Source: Clostridiaceae bacterium
GTDB lineage: Bacteria; Bacillota; Clostridia; Saccharofermentanales; DTU023
Length of the DNA stretch: 50,127 nucleotides
NCBI GenBank assembly: GCA_012838795.1
Contig: DUOO01000024.1
Location: 1 to 50,127, forward strand
Direction: 5' to 3'
Positions 25,836 to 34,860 of this stretch are shown piece by piece; position 1 is the first letter of the stretch, and the number at the start of each line of letters is the position of its first letter. Both the position numbers and the translations under genes were made by a program. The notes under the pieces were generated by a model, which was not told the origin of the DNA, did not search any database, and saw only the letters and a program-made list of their open reading frames with translations.

Positions 25836-26810
25836 CTAATAAACTTTGCCGTCAGCCAGACAGTCAGATGCAAGTATAGCCGCACCTAGTATACCCGCAT
25901 CATTACCTAAAACTGCCGTTTTGAAGTCAGGCATGGGCACACCGAATAGCATTGCCTCATCCAACGCACCTTGCTTGAACGAATTGATCAGACGTTCACC
26001 TGCATAACCGATCCCACCACCCATGATAATCATTTCCGGCATAAAAGCATTAATCAAATTCGCCATTCCAACCTGAATATAATAAGCATACCTTGCAAAT
26101 ACCCGGTCTGCCACGGGACAATTGCGATCAACAGCTAAAAAAACTGTTTCACCATTCACTTTTCCTTGTTCTTCAGCAACCTGCGCTAAAATCGAATCCG
26201 GATTGTCATTAATTGCTGCTTTGGTTTGCCTGATTAATCCACTTGCTGAAACATATGCCTCCCAACATCCGTTACGGCCACAGGTGCAATACTCACCGTC
26301 GATCTCGATCACGATATGGCCGAATTCGACTCCTGCCTCGTTAAATCCGCTGTATATACGATTGTTGATAATTACTCCGGTACCCAATCCGGTACCTAAG
26401 GTAATCATTACCGTATTCGCAGTACCTTGACCGGCACCAAGTCTGTTTTCAGCCAATGCTGCCACATTGGCATCATTGCCGAAATAAATCTGTCCGGAAT
26501 AAAATTTCCGCATTTTTTCTCTTAAAGGATAATCTCGAAAAGGTAAATTTCCGGTAAAAGTATACATTCCGCTTTTGTTCAAAATTGTTCCGGGAGCTCC
26601 TAAACCGATTGCCAAAACATCCATAAAATTCAGATTGTTTTCAGCTAAAAATTTTTCACATGACAACATCATACGTTGTGTTATCTGATCCGGAGCTTCC
26701 GAATCTGCCCGCGTATTAATTGATGTTTTATCCAGCAATTCAAATTTTTCCGAAACCAAACCTATTTTTATCGTTGTCCCGCCTACATCGATACCTAAAT
26801 ATATTGCCAT
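25836..26810 (-). CDS. glcK: ROK-family glucokinase
   Basis: The 324-residue enzyme probably phosphorylates glucose with ATP. It has the phosphate loop LGIDVGGTTIKIGL, the catalytic region GLGAPGTI, and the ROK zinc motif with H and three cysteines (EFGHIVIEIDGEYCTCGRNG then CWEAYVSASG). No N-terminal DNA-binding domain is present, so it is a kinase rather than a ROK repressor. AGGAG precedes the ATG. Its place between ecfT and truA is unusual and looks like an insertion into a conserved cluster. Confidence 0.88.
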   Translation of the reverse strand: MAIYLGIDVGGTTIKIGLVSEKFELLDKTSINTRADSEAPDQITQRMMLSCEKFLAENNLNFMDVLAIGLGAPGTILNKSGMYTFTGNLPFRDYPLREKMRKFYSGQIYFGNDANVAALAENRLGAGQGTANTVMITLGTGLGTGVIINNRIYSGFNEAGVEFGHIVIEIDGEYCTCGRNGCWEAYVSASGLIRQTKAAINDNPDSILAQVAEEQGKVNGETVFLAVDRNCPVADRVFARYAYYIQVGMANLINAFMPEMIIMGGGIGYAGERLINSFKQGALDEAMLFGVPMPDFKTAVLGNDAGILGAAILASDCLADGKVY

Positions 26811-26860
26811 AAGCTACTCCTATCATTCACTAAGCCGTAAATTTGATATCATAAAAATTA

Positions 26861-27676
26861 TTATATCAGATTTGGCATTTGATAATGGGTAAATAAAATA
26901 ATCACACAGCAAATTATAAAAATTAAGCTGAATAGTAAATCAAGCGTTGTATACCTTAATTCATTCAGCTTGGTTCTGCCCTTACCACCATGATAACAAC
27001 GTGCTTCCATAGCATTTGCCAGCTCATCGGCTCGTCTGAAACAACTGATAAACAATGGTACGATAATTGAGATGTATCCTTTGATCTTATTGAAGAAACC
27101 ACCGACATCGTAATTCGCGCCTCGTGAACTTTGTGCTTTCATTATTTTATCGGTCTCTTCAAATAAGGTCGGAACAAACCTTAAAGCAATCGACATCATC
27201 ATCGCAATTTCATGTGCCGGAAACCGAATCACACTTAAAGGTTTCAGTAAATTTTCCAGAGCATGTGATAATTGCAACGGTGTGGTAGTCAATGTTAAAA
27301 ACAAAGTTGTGTCAATGACTAATAAAATCAAACGAACTGACATCAGTATGGCATTTAGCAGGCCATCCTGAGTGATTTTAAGAATCCCCAAATCTAAAAT
27401 AATCGGACCTTTACCGGAAAATAAATTAATTAAAAAAGCAAAAACCAAAATGAACATTATTGAACGCAAACTGCTTAATATTTCTTTTAAGGGAATTTTA
27501 GAGATAATAATCAATCCAACTGAACCGATAAACAACAATAAAATTGGCAATATTGTCTTCGGAATCAATAATGTAACCATTAACAAAATTAATAAAATTA
27601 ATTTTGTCCTCGGATCCAATCTGTGCATAATTGATTTACCCGGATAATACTTTCCTAACATCAGGCGATCATGCAT
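26861..27676 (-). CDS. ecfT: ECF transporter transmembrane coupling protein EcfT
   Basis: The 271-residue membrane protein joins the ATPase pair to exchangeable substrate-binding S-components that import vitamins and metals. It has about five or six membrane helices and both coupling-helix motifs, AQSSRGA and AMEARCY, which touch the ATPases. The start MHDRLMLGKYYPGKS is typical. The ATG has GGAGG upstream and overlaps the end of the ecfA gene by 8 bp, so the two are translated together. No S-component gene is in the window, as expected for the shared group II module. Confidence 0.93.
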   Translation of the reverse strand: MHDRLMLGKYYPGKSIMHRLDPRTKLILLILLMVTLLIPKTILPILLLFIGSVGLIIISKIPLKEILSSLRSIMFILVFAFLINLFSGKGPIILDLGILKITQDGLLNAILMSVRLILLVIDTTLFLTLTTTPLQLSHALENLLKPLSVIRFPAHEIAMMMSIALRFVPTLFEETDKIMKAQSSRGANYDVGGFFNKIKGYISIIVPLFISCFRRADELANAMEARCYHGGKGRTKLNELRYTTLDLLFSLIFIICCVIILFTHYQMPNLI

Positions 27677-29507
27677 TGGATTGCCTCCTATTGTTAAGAT
27701 GTTTCAATAAATTATAATTAACATCTTCTGCTGTATATCCGTCAATTTCACATGAAAATTTCTCACTGATCAAACGGGCAAATTTATACGCCGGCGGTAC
27801 TTCCAGACCGGCGGCAGTCAATATTTTTTGATTTGAAAAAATGTTTTCTGCTGTATCATAAGCCGCCACGGAACCTTCATTCAGCACCAGAATACGATCA
27901 GCCCGTGCTGCAAGTTTCATATCATGAGTAACCAGTATTACTGTTTTGCGTAATTTTTGCAAATGCATAATATAGTTGATGATTTCTTGTTGTCCTATCG
28001 GATCCAAGCCGGCAGCGGGTTCATCTAAAACGAATATTTCACAATCTGTTGCTAAAACACCGGCAATTGCTACTCTGCGTTGTTGTCCGCCGGAAAGTTC
28101 AAACGGTGATCGCTGTAAAATATCTTGGGATAATCCAACTATATCAATCGCCTGTTTAATGTTTTTTTCAATTTCCGATTCAGAAAAACCGAATTGTTTA
28201 GGCCCAAAAGCTATGTCCTCATAGACTGTATTCTCAAACAATTGGTGTTCTGGATATTGAAATAACAGTCCGAGAAACTTGCGAATTTCCCGAATGTTTT
28301 TTTTATTGCGTGTATTGAGATTCATTACTTCAACTTGACCCGTCTGGGGTACAAATAAACCGTTAAGATGACTGATCAAAGTTGACTTGCCCGAACCGGA
28401 ATGACCGACTATTGCAATCATCTCACCTTGTTCTACTTGAAAACTTACTTCTTTCAGTGCATCTACGGCAAATTCCGTGCCTTTTTGATAAGTATAACTT
28501 AGTTTTTCAACTGAAATAAGCGTTTGATTTGAATAAGAATATTTCTTAGCCGGGGAGGTGATTGTTTGAGGAGATGCAATATTCTGGAGTTCAAACATTG
28601 CATCTACTGTTTCCTCCGGTGTAAAAATATCGTCAGGATGTTTTTCGTGCAATGATTCGAGTGCTTCATGTGAAAAGCTGTTTTGGAACAGATAGTTAAT
28701 ATAAAGATGCTGCGGTAAATCAAGTCCCGCTGACAGTACTTTATCAGGTCTCGTAAAAACTTCACGCGGAGTACCGGAAAAGAAAATTTCACCTTGCTGC
28801 ATAATATAAATATAATCTGCTGTGACAGCATTCTCAATATCATGAGTTATTTCAACAACCGTCATCGAAAATTCCTGTTGTAATTCTTTGATTAATTTAA
28901 GAAAATCCTTTGCTGATTTCGGATCAAGCATTGAAGTCGCTTCATCTAAAATTACACAATCAGGTTGCATCGCCAAAATACCGGCAATTGCTAATTTTTG
29001 TTTTTGACCACCGGAAAGTTGGCTCGGAGCTTTCAGAGCATACTGTTCAAGGCCTACTCGCGACAATGACCGGTCAACTCGACAGCGGATGTCATCAGAC
29101 GGTACGCCAAGGTTTTCAGGACCGAATGCAACATCTTCTTCTACCGTCGTACCTACTATTTGGTTATCCGGATTTTGAAAAACCATACCGCAAGCTTGTC
29201 TGACCGACCACAATGAAGATTTGTCCGAGGTATCATGACCGAATACAATTACCTTACCTTGATCCGGTATTTCAAGTGCGTTAATTAATTTAGCCAATGT
29301 AGATTTTCCTGAACCGTTACGCCCTAAAATCGCTACATGTTTGCCCTTATTTATTTTGATTGAAACATTTTTCAACGCAACAATATCGGAAGAACTACCA
29401 TCGGATGCGGGATATGCAAAGCTCACGTTGTCTGCCAGGATCAATGAATCATCTGAGCCCGGATACGAAGAAGATTCAGTATGATTAAAGGTTTGCGTCC
29501 GTTTCAA
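27669..29507 (-). CDS. ecfA: Fused EcfA1-EcfA2 energy-coupling ATPase
   Basis: From the TTG at 29507 this is a 612-residue protein with two complete ATPase domains. The first has GRNGSGKST near 62-70, LSGGQKQKLAIAG and VILDEATSMLD; the second has GHSGSGKST near 369-377, LSGGQQRRVAIAG and IFVLDEPAAGLD. Most Bacillota carry two separate genes here; in this genome one chain supplies both subunits, joined by a linker at about 265-325. AAAGGAG lies six bases before the TTG. An ATG at 29531 is rejected because it lies inside a terminator hairpin upstream of this binding site. Confidence 0.9.
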   Translation of the reverse strand: MKRTQTFNHTESSSYPGSDDSLILADNVSFAYPASDGSSSDIVALKNVSIKINKGKHVAILGRNGSGKSTLAKLINALEIPDQGKVIVFGHDTSDKSSLWSVRQACGMVFQNPDNQIVGTTVEEDVAFGPENLGVPSDDIRCRVDRSLSRVGLEQYALKAPSQLSGGQKQKLAIAGILAMQPDCVILDEATSMLDPKSAKDFLKLIKELQQEFSMTVVEITHDIENAVTADYIYIMQQGEIFFSGTPREVFTRPDKVLSAGLDLPQHLYINYLFQNSFSHEALESLHEKHPDDIFTPEETVDAMFELQNIASPQTITSPAKKYSYSNQTLISVEKLSYTYQKGTEFAVDALKEVSFQVEQGEMIAIVGHSGSGKSTLISHLNGLFVPQTGQVEVMNLNTRNKKNIREIRKFLGLLFQYPEHQLFENTVYEDIAFGPKQFGFSESEIEKNIKQAIDIVGLSQDILQRSPFELSGGQQRRVAIAGVLATDCEIFVLDEPAAGLDPIGQQEIINYIMHLQKLRKTVILVTHDMKLAARADRILVLNEGSVAAYDTAENIFSNQKILTAAGLEVPPAYKFARLISEKFSCEIDGYTAEDVNYNLLKHLNNRRQSNA

Positions 29508-29524
29508 GATCTGCTCCTTTAAGA

Positions 29525-29548
29525 AAGGCATCCGCAGAGGGATGCCTT
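29525..29548 (-). terminator. Terminator at the end of the alpha (rpoA-rplQ) operon
   Basis: AAGGCATCC and GGATGCCTT form a 9-bp stem with a 6-base loop, followed on the minus strand by TTTCTT. It lies between rplQ and the fused ecfA gene, only 17 bp before the latter's TTG, so ecfA expression may depend on read-through. Confidence 0.7.
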
Positions 29549-29591
29549 AAATTATATTAATGTTTATTTAGAACAATCGTTATACTCTATC

Positions 29592-30116
29592 TTATATTAA
29601 TTCTAAAATAACCATTTCCGCCGCATCGCCCCGACGAGGTCCTATCTTGATAATTCTGCTGTAACCGCCCTTGCGATCAATATAACGCGGAGCTACTTCA
29701 TTAAACAAATAGTTAACCGTATTGACTCGTTTACCTTCAGCAGTATGAAATTCATTCATCTGCGAAATTAATTTGCGTCTGGCTTGCAAACGTGAAGGAT
29801 GATCAACCTGGACCATTTTGACATCAATTTCACGTTCAACTACGTCGTAAACATTGTCATTTTTCGATGTTGCCTTCTTTAATAATTTACGACCTTTACT
29901 ATCTAATTTTGCTTTTGATACTTCTTTCTCAACCGTATCAAAATTATCTTTTTCCTTGATCGCCAATGTGATCATTTTTTCTGCTTTACGTTGTACTTCA
30001 GCAGCTCTCGTTGCAGTAGTTTTAATTTTACCGTTTACTATCAAAGCAGTTACTAAACCCTTCAGCATGGAGCGACGAACAGCCGATGTACGACCGAGTT
30101 TTCTATTTTTAGCCAT
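29592..30116 (-). CDS. rplQ: 50S ribosomal protein L17, with a long insertion
   Basis: It begins [19 protein letters not shown] and ends [19 protein letters not shown], both typical of L17, which lies near the peptide exit tunnel. At 174 residues it is about 50-60 longer than most bacterial L17. The extra part is a charged segment in the middle (about 55-110) with many Lys, Asp and Glu. It is the last gene of the rpoA transcript; AGGAG-type binding site upstream. Confidence 0.95.
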   Translation of the reverse strand: MAKNRKLGRTSAVRRSMLKGLVTALIVNGKIKTTATRAAEVQRKAEKMITLAIKEKDNFDTVEKEVSKAKLDSKGRKLLKKATSKNDNVYDVVEREIDVKMVQVDHPSRLQARRKLISQMNEFHTAEGKRVNTVNYLFNEVAPRYIDRKGGYSRIIKIGPRRGDAAEMVILELI

Positions 30117-30128
30117 TATATTCCTCCA

Positions 30129-31082
30129 TTAAACCTCTTCATCAGTCAGTGATAATTCCATCTCATCTAACTTAAGCACAATCTCTTCCAGTGATTTTTT
30201 ACCCAGATTGCGAATCTTCATCATATCCGACTCTGTTTTGACGACTAATTCACCGACTGTATTCACACCTGCACGTTTGAGGCAATTATATGTTCTGACA
30301 GAAAAGTCCAAGTCTTCAATCATAATTTCATAAACTTGATTTTGTTCTTCAACAATTTCTTCCTCTTCTTCAACAACTTCTTCCAATTCAGTTTCTAAAT
30401 CACAGAAAAGAGCCAAGTGTTTAATCAAGTGTTGAGCACCTGCATGTAAAGCGTCTTTTGTATCTATTGTTGCATCAGTCCAGATTTCAATTGTTAATTT
30501 GTCATAGTCGGTAATTTGACCGATACGTGTATCATCAACACGATAATTAACTTTGCGAACAGGATTGAAAATTGAATCCACCGGAATTACACCGATCGGT
30601 TGGTTGGGCATTTTATTGCGTTCTGCATTACGGTATCCGACTCCTTGATCGATTGTTAACTCCATCAGCAAACGTCCTTCACCGTTTAAGGTTGCAATTA
30701 CCAAATCCGGATTCAAAATTTCTACTTCATCGTCACGGACGATATCGTTGGCGGTAATTTCACCGACATATCCTTCTTCTGTACTGATATAGACTGTTTT
30801 TGGACCTTCCGTATGTAATTTTGTTCTTAACTCTTTAATATTCAGAATAATTTCTGTCATGTCCTCAATTACGCCGGGAATCGTGGAAAATTCATGATAT
30901 ACATTCTCAACACGAATCGCTGTAACCGCATACCCCGGTAATGATGAAAGAAGCACTCTCCGCAAAGCGTTGCCAATCGTTGTTCCATAACCACGTTCCA
31001 GAGGCTCGACAGTATATTTTCCATATGAATTATTCTCGTTTTTTTCAACACATTCGATAATTGGTTGTCCTATTTCTAACAT
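30129..31082 (-). CDS. rpoA: DNA-directed RNA polymerase subunit alpha
   Basis: The 317-residue protein has the N-terminal assembly domain (YGKYTVEPLERGYGTTIGNA, LRRVLLSSLPG) and the C-terminal helix-hairpin domain (SVRTYNCLKRAGVNTVGEL, IRNLGKKSLEEI) that binds UP elements and activators. The linker carries a run of glutamates (EEVVEEEEEIVEE). The ATG at 31082 has AAGGAGG five bases upstream; the ATG at 31103 lies before this site and is not the start. It sits between rpsD and rplQ as usual. Confidence 0.96.
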   Translation of the reverse strand: MLEIGQPIIECVEKNENNSYGKYTVEPLERGYGTTIGNALRRVLLSSLPGYAVTAIRVENVYHEFSTIPGVIEDMTEIILNIKELRTKLHTEGPKTVYISTEEGYVGEITANDIVRDDEVEILNPDLVIATLNGEGRLLMELTIDQGVGYRNAERNKMPNQPIGVIPVDSIFNPVRKVNYRVDDTRIGQITDYDKLTIEIWTDATIDTKDALHAGAQHLIKHLALFCDLETELEEVVEEEEEIVEEQNQVYEIMIEDLDFSVRTYNCLKRAGVNTVGELVVKTESDMMKIRNLGKKSLEEIVLKLDEMELSLTDEEV

Positions 31083-31134
31083 TAAGGCCTCCTTAAAGCA
31101 CATAAAAACTCAATTGTTGTTCAAGAAATACTGA

Positions 31135-31716
31135 TTATCTGGAGTATAACTCAACAATTAAGGTTTCTTCTACATCGAAATCGATATCTTCACGTTTAGG
31201 AAGTCCGACAACTTTTGCTTCCAAGGTATCCCAATTCATGGATAACCATTCCGGAACGACTGATTCAGGTAACTCTTTGAAAGGCTCCAATTTCTTTGAA
31301 CTGGATTTCATCGTAATCACATCACCGACACGTAAAGTTGCTGAAGGAACATTGAGTCTTCTGCCGTTTACCAGGAAATGTGAATGAGAGACAAATTGTC
31401 TGGCTTGAGCTCTGGTATCAGCCAAGCGCAAACGATAAATAACATTATCCATACGCAATTCCAACAATTGCAATAAATTTTCACCGGTAACACCCGACAT
31501 CCGAGATGCTCTGGCAAAAGTGTTACGGAATTGCTTTTCTAAAACACCATATATGAATTTAACTTTTTGTTTTTCACGTAATTGACGTCCATATTCACTG
31601 TCTTTACGACGCGATCTTTGAGGATTACGTTTTGATTTTTTGTTAATCCCCATAACTTGAGGCTCAATGCCTAAAGTGCGACAACGTTTCAGAATTGGTG
31701 ACATATCTCTAGCCAT
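31135..31716 (-). CDS. rpsD: 30S ribosomal protein S4
   Basis: The 193-residue protein has the S4 RNA-binding domain ([34 protein letters not shown]) and starts 16S rRNA assembly. The N-terminus has only one cysteine, so it is the zinc-free form. AAAGGAGG precedes the ATG. Its usual place in the alpha operon is kept, between rpsK and rpoA. Confidence 0.96.
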   Translation of the reverse strand: MARDMSPILKRCRTLGIEPQVMGINKKSKRNPQRSRRKDSEYGRQLREKQKVKFIYGVLEKQFRNTFARASRMSGVTGENLLQLLELRMDNVIYRLRLADTRAQARQFVSHSHFLVNGRRLNVPSATLRVGDVITMKSSSKKLEPFKELPESVVPEWLSMNWDTLEAKVVGLPKREDIDFDVEETLIVELYSR

Positions 31717-31728
31717 CTTGATCCTCCT

Positions 31729-32124
31729 TTAAATTCTTCTTCTTTTCGGTGGTCTGCAACCATTATGCGGAATAGGTGTCACATCTTTGATTAAGACAAC
31801 TTCTAAACCGGCGGTATCCAGAGCTCTGATCGCGGATTCACGACCTGAACCCGGTCCTTTTACATACACTTCTACAGTTTGCATACCTTGGTCAACAGCA
31901 GCTTTTGCCGCAGTTTCCGAAGCCAATTGAGCAGCGAACGGTGTTCCCTTACGAGAACCGCGCATACCTTGAGCTCCGGCACTTGACCAGGAAACTACAT
32001 TACCTTGCAGATCTGTAATCGTAACAATTGTATTATTAAAGGAAGAATGAATATGTGCTTGTCCTTTAGGAACATTCTTACGAACACGACGTCTCACACG
32101 TGCTTTTCTTTTAGTTTTTGCCAT
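31729..32124 (-). CDS. rpsK: 30S ribosomal protein S11
   Basis: The 131-residue protein shows the family blocks [40 protein letters not shown] and the C-terminal [17 protein letters not shown]. It forms part of the platform around the mRNA exit site. GGGAGG precedes the ATG, and it lies 14 bp after rpsM. Confidence 0.97.
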   Translation of the reverse strand: MAKTKRKARVRRRVRKNVPKGQAHIHSSFNNTIVTITDLQGNVVSWSSAGAQGMRGSRKGTPFAAQLASETAAKAAVDQGMQTVEVYVKGPGSGRESAIRALDTAGLEVVLIKDVTPIPHNGCRPPKRRRI

Positions 32125-32138
32125 GATATACCTCCCTG

Positions 32139-32507
32139 TTAACGTCTGCCTGACGATGATCTTCTCTTAGAGCCCTTACGGGTTCTGGCATTAGTTTTTG
32201 TTCTTTGACCACGAACGGGAAGTCCGGCACGATGACGACGTCCGCGGTAGCATCCGATATCAGTCAGACGTTTGATATTCATTGCTATTTCGCGACGCAA
32301 GTCACCTTCTATTGTATAGTCCTCTTCCAGGACGTCACGGATTTGAGTAATTTCTGTTTCTGTTAAATCTTTTACGCGTGTATCCGGATTAATTCCGCAT
32401 TTTTCAAGTACTTCCGTAGCGGTTGTTCTTCCTACACCGTATATGTAGGTAAGTCCGATTTCCACACGTTTTTCATTGGGGATATCCACCCCTGCAATAC
32501 GTGCCAT
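32139..32507 (-). CDS. rpsM: 30S ribosomal protein S13
   Basis: The 122-residue protein begins [20 protein letters not shown] and ends in the basic tail with [20 protein letters not shown]. It sits at the head of the small subunit and contacts tRNA and L5. The ATG at 32507 has GGAGG seven bases upstream; a TTG one codon earlier is rejected. A 148-bp gap without visible signals separates it from rpmJ. Confidence 0.97.
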   Translation of the reverse strand: MARIAGVDIPNEKRVEIGLTYIYGVGRTTATEVLEKCGINPDTRVKDLTETEITQIRDVLEEDYTIEGDLRREIAMNIKRLTDIGCYRGRRHRAGLPVRGQRTKTNARTRKGSKRRSSSGRR

Positions 32508-32655
32508 CAATGCACCTCCATCAATTTTAGTGTTTTAAATTGTAAATATACATTTGAAAAACACGTTTGAAGGAAACAACAATCCTCGGTTAATAAGATT
32601 GATGCAGCCGCATCCTTTTGGCGTGTCCTCAACAATAATCAAGTGCTAAATTTGA

Positions 32656-32769
32656 TTATCCCTGTCTTTGTTTGTGTCTCGGATCAGAGCAAATGACCAT
32701 TACTCTGCCTTTACGTTTAATAATTCTGCATTTTTCACAGATCGGTTTTACCGATGGTCTAACTTTCAT
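32656..32769 (-). CDS. rpmJ: 50S ribosomal protein L36
   Basis: A 37-residue protein: [20 protein letters not shown] followed by [17 protein letters not shown]. The C-x2-C, C and H residues form the zinc ribbon of the C+ form of L36. GGGAG lies nine bases before the ATG. It is in its usual place between infA and rpsM. Confidence 0.97.
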   Translation of the reverse strand: MKVRPSVKPICEKCRIIKRKGRVMVICSDPRHKQRQG

Positions 32770-32791
32770 TTTTTCACTCCCTTTTAGCAAC

Positions 32792-32812
32792 AAAAAATTG
32801 CCCTTTTAAGGC
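32792..32812 (-). terminator. Weak terminator-like hairpin between infA and rpmJ
   Basis: Minus-strand GCCTT-AAA-AGGGC with AATTTTTTG following. It may trim transcripts coming from infA. It is too close to the promoter at 32824-32851 to attenuate that one. Confidence 0.35.
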
Positions 32813-32823
32813 GACGCCAAGAC

Positions 32824-32851
32824 ATTTTACCAAACCTACAAAAAAAATCAA
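32824..32851 (-). promoter_or_regulatory. Possible promoter for rpmJ-rpsM-rpsK-rpsD-rpoA-rplQ
   Basis: TTGATT (32851-32846) and TAAAAT (32829-32824) are 16 bp apart on the minus strand in the 145-bp gap after infA. Confidence 0.45.
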
Positions 32852-32914
32852 GTGAAAAATAAAATAAATTACAATATTATTGTCGCTTATTATTTATAGC
32901 GGATCTGTGATCAA

Positions 32915-33133
32915 TTATTTTCCGCGCCAAGTAATTCTGCCTTTAGTCAGATCATAGGGTGTTAACTCTAAAGTTACCTGGTCACCTTGTAGGATTTTAA
33001 TATAATGTTGACGTAATTTACCTGAAAGATGGGCTGTCACTTCATGTCCATTTTCCAGTCTGACTCTGAACAATGTATTTGGTAAAGCTTCTACTACTAC
33101 ACCCTTGGTTTCAATAAGATCTTCTTTCGGCAT
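32915..33133 (-). CDS. infA: Translation initiation factor IF-1
   Basis: The 72-residue OB-fold protein has the conserved core [37 protein letters not shown] and [11 protein letters not shown]-1 blocks the A site during initiation. AAGGAGAG precedes the ATG. It has its own promoter about 55 bp upstream. Confidence 0.97.
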   Translation of the reverse strand: MPKEDLIETKGVVVEALPNTLFRVRLENGHEVTAHLSGKLRQHYIKILQGDQVTLELTPYDLTKGRITWRGK

Positions 33134-33187
33134 TAATTACTCTCCTTCTTCAGTAATGTAAAATAATTTATTTGATTGGTATTACAC

Positions 33188-33216
33188 ATCTTATAATTTG
33201 GGATAAAACATTGCAA
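33188..33216 (-). promoter_or_regulatory. Promoter for infA
   Basis: On the minus strand TTGCAA (33216-33211) and TAAGAT (33193-33188) are separated by exactly 17 bp. It begins 22 bp past the map stop codon, so infA and the genes after it can be transcribed separately from adk-map. Confidence 0.6.
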
Positions 33217-33237
33217 GTATCGTCTTTTACAATATCT

Positions 33238-34053
33238 TTATGCCCAACCTTGATTTTCGATCTGACTTAGTTGTTCAGCATATTGTTCACGTTCTCCTGC
33301 AGTCAAAGTTAAAATTTCAACACCTTTTTCAGTAATCGCAAATGTATTTTCATAATGAGCTGCCGCTTTTCTGTCAGCAGTCACAATCGTCCATTGATCA
33401 GGCAGAATCTGAATATGAAAACTATCTTCGGTAATCATCGGTTCCAAACACATTACCATGCCGACTTCAAGACGAAGGCCTCTGCCGGCACGACCGTAGT
33501 TTAATAAATTCGGATCTTCATGTAAATTAGCGCCGATTCCATGTCCGGTTAAATCTCTGATTACACCGAAACCATGCTTTTCACAGTGTGTTTGTACAGC
33601 ATGACCTATGTCACCTAAACGATTGCCTTTTTTGACCTGCTTAATCCCTTTCCAAAATGACTGCTCAGTAACTTCAACCAATTTTTGCCATTCAGACCTG
33701 ACATCACCCACTAAAAAAGTTCGACAGGCGTCTCCAAAATAACCGTTATATTCAGCACCGACATCAATTGAAACAATATCGCCGTTTTTGAGATAACGAT
33801 TCTTACGAGGAATCCCATGTACTACCTCCTCATTAATCGAAATACAGGCTGAGCCCGGAAAAGGAGGGTCTCCATAATTCAAAAAAGCAGGACGTGCATT
33901 TTGCGAAACAATCGTACGATACACAATTTGATCCAATTCATATGTAGAAACTCCTGCTTTGATCTCAGGTTTTACCGCTGCAAAAATCGAAGCTGTTATT
34001 TGACAAGCTTCTCTGATCAATGCAATTTCTTGTTCTGTTTTTAAGACGATCAT
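33238..34053 (-). CDS. map: Methionine aminopeptidase, type I
   Basis: The 271-residue enzyme removes N-terminal methionine from new proteins. Metal ligands are visible in SIDVGAEYNGYFGDACRTF (two Asp), LTGHGIGANLHEDPN (His), MCLEPMIT (Glu) and YENTFAITEKG (Glu). Length and the lack of a type II insertion fit type Ia. The ATG at 34053 is preferred to the adjacent TTG at 34056; the binding site (AGAGAG) is weak. It follows adk by 21 bp, the common Bacillota order secY-adk-map-infA. Confidence 0.95.
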   Translation of the reverse strand: MIVLKTEQEIALIREACQITASIFAAVKPEIKAGVSTYELDQIVYRTIVSQNARPAFLNYGDPPFPGSACISINEEVVHGIPRKNRYLKNGDIVSIDVGAEYNGYFGDACRTFLVGDVRSEWQKLVEVTEQSFWKGIKQVKKGNRLGDIGHAVQTHCEKHGFGVIRDLTGHGIGANLHEDPNLLNYGRAGRGLRLEVGMVMCLEPMITEDSFHIQILPDQWTIVTADRKAAAHYENTFAITEKGVEILTLTAGEREQYAEQLSQIENQGWA

Positions 34054-34074
34054 CAATGATATCTCTCTATATTT

Positions 34075-34722
34075 TTATTTATCCAGAGCTGACAATTCTT
34101 CCCAAACTTGATCAAGTTTAGTAAGAATTCCTTCATTACAGTTAACGGTCATCAATAATCCTTGCTTTTTGTAATAATCGATTAATGGCGCAGTTTCTTC
34201 ATGATAGGTTGTAAATCTGTGACGAATTGTTTCTTCATTGTCGTCTGCTCTTCTGGTTAATTGACCGCCGCACTCATCGCAAACATTTTCAACTTTAGGT
34301 TTTTTGATAATTAAGTTATAAGGTGCTCCGCAATCTTGACAGCTCATTCGATTAACTAAACGTTCAACTACGATTTCAGGATCAATATCTAAATGAACAC
34401 AAGCTGTCAGTTTGATACCGAAATCTTGCAGAATTTCGTCAAGCGCTTCTGCTTGGGCTATATTACGCGGAAAACCGTCAAGAATAAAGTCCTCTCTTAT
34501 CATATCTAATTCGTGACGAATCAAATCTTCGGTAACTTTATCAGGCACCAACAAGCCTTTTTCAATATATTCGGTCGCCAGTTTGCCCAAATCTGTTTTC
34601 TCTTTAATATGTCTGCGAAATAAATCACCGGTTGAAATATGAGAAAACTGTTTAAACTTCTGAATGTTTTGAGCCATTGTGCCTTTACCTGCACCCGGAG
34701 CTCCAAAAATTATAAGTTGCAT
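34075..34722 (-). CDS. adk: Adenylate kinase with zinc-binding lid
   Basis: The 215-residue enzyme interconverts AMP, ADP and ATP. The P-loop is GAPGAGKGT at the N-terminus, and DGFPRNIAQAEALD is the AMP-site block. The lid domain carries C-x2-C and C-x2-C pairs (MSCQDCGAPY and VCDECGGQL), the zinc-binding lid common in Gram-positive enzymes. AAAGGAG precedes the ATG. A strong terminator separates it from secY. Confidence 0.96.
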   Translation of the reverse strand: MQLIIFGAPGAGKGTMAQNIQKFKQFSHISTGDLFRRHIKEKTDLGKLATEYIEKGLLVPDKVTEDLIRHELDMIREDFILDGFPRNIAQAEALDEILQDFGIKLTACVHLDIDPEIVVERLVNRMSCQDCGAPYNLIIKKPKVENVCDECGGQLTRRADDNEETIRHRFTTYHEETAPLIDYYKKQGLLMTVNCNEGILTKLDQVWEELSALDK

Positions 34723-34809
34723 GCGTTACTCCTTTCAGAAACAAAAGAGATCTTCTTAAAATATTGAGATAGACAAGATTCATTTTTCATGCTGTTTTGA
34801 GATACTGTT

Positions 34810-34841
34810 AAAAAAAGGGAATGCCTCTTCGAGGCAGTCCC
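34810..34841 (-). terminator. Terminator after secY
   Basis: Minus-strand GGGACTGCCTC pairs with GAGGCATTCCC (10 of 11 positions, 3-base loop) and is followed by seven thymines. It lies 19 bp past the secY stop and should end the long S10-spc transcript before adk. Confidence 0.85.
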
Positions 34842-34860
34842 TACGAGAATTTTGTGTTGA

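Noticed and set aside
29508-29531. ATG at 29531 as the start of the fused EcfA
   Set aside because: It lies inside the terminator stem and upstream of the AAAGGAG that serves the TTG at 29507.
32511-32655. Extra small ribosomal gene between rpsM and rpmJ
   Set aside because: No frame with a start, binding site and protein-like sequence was found in this gap.
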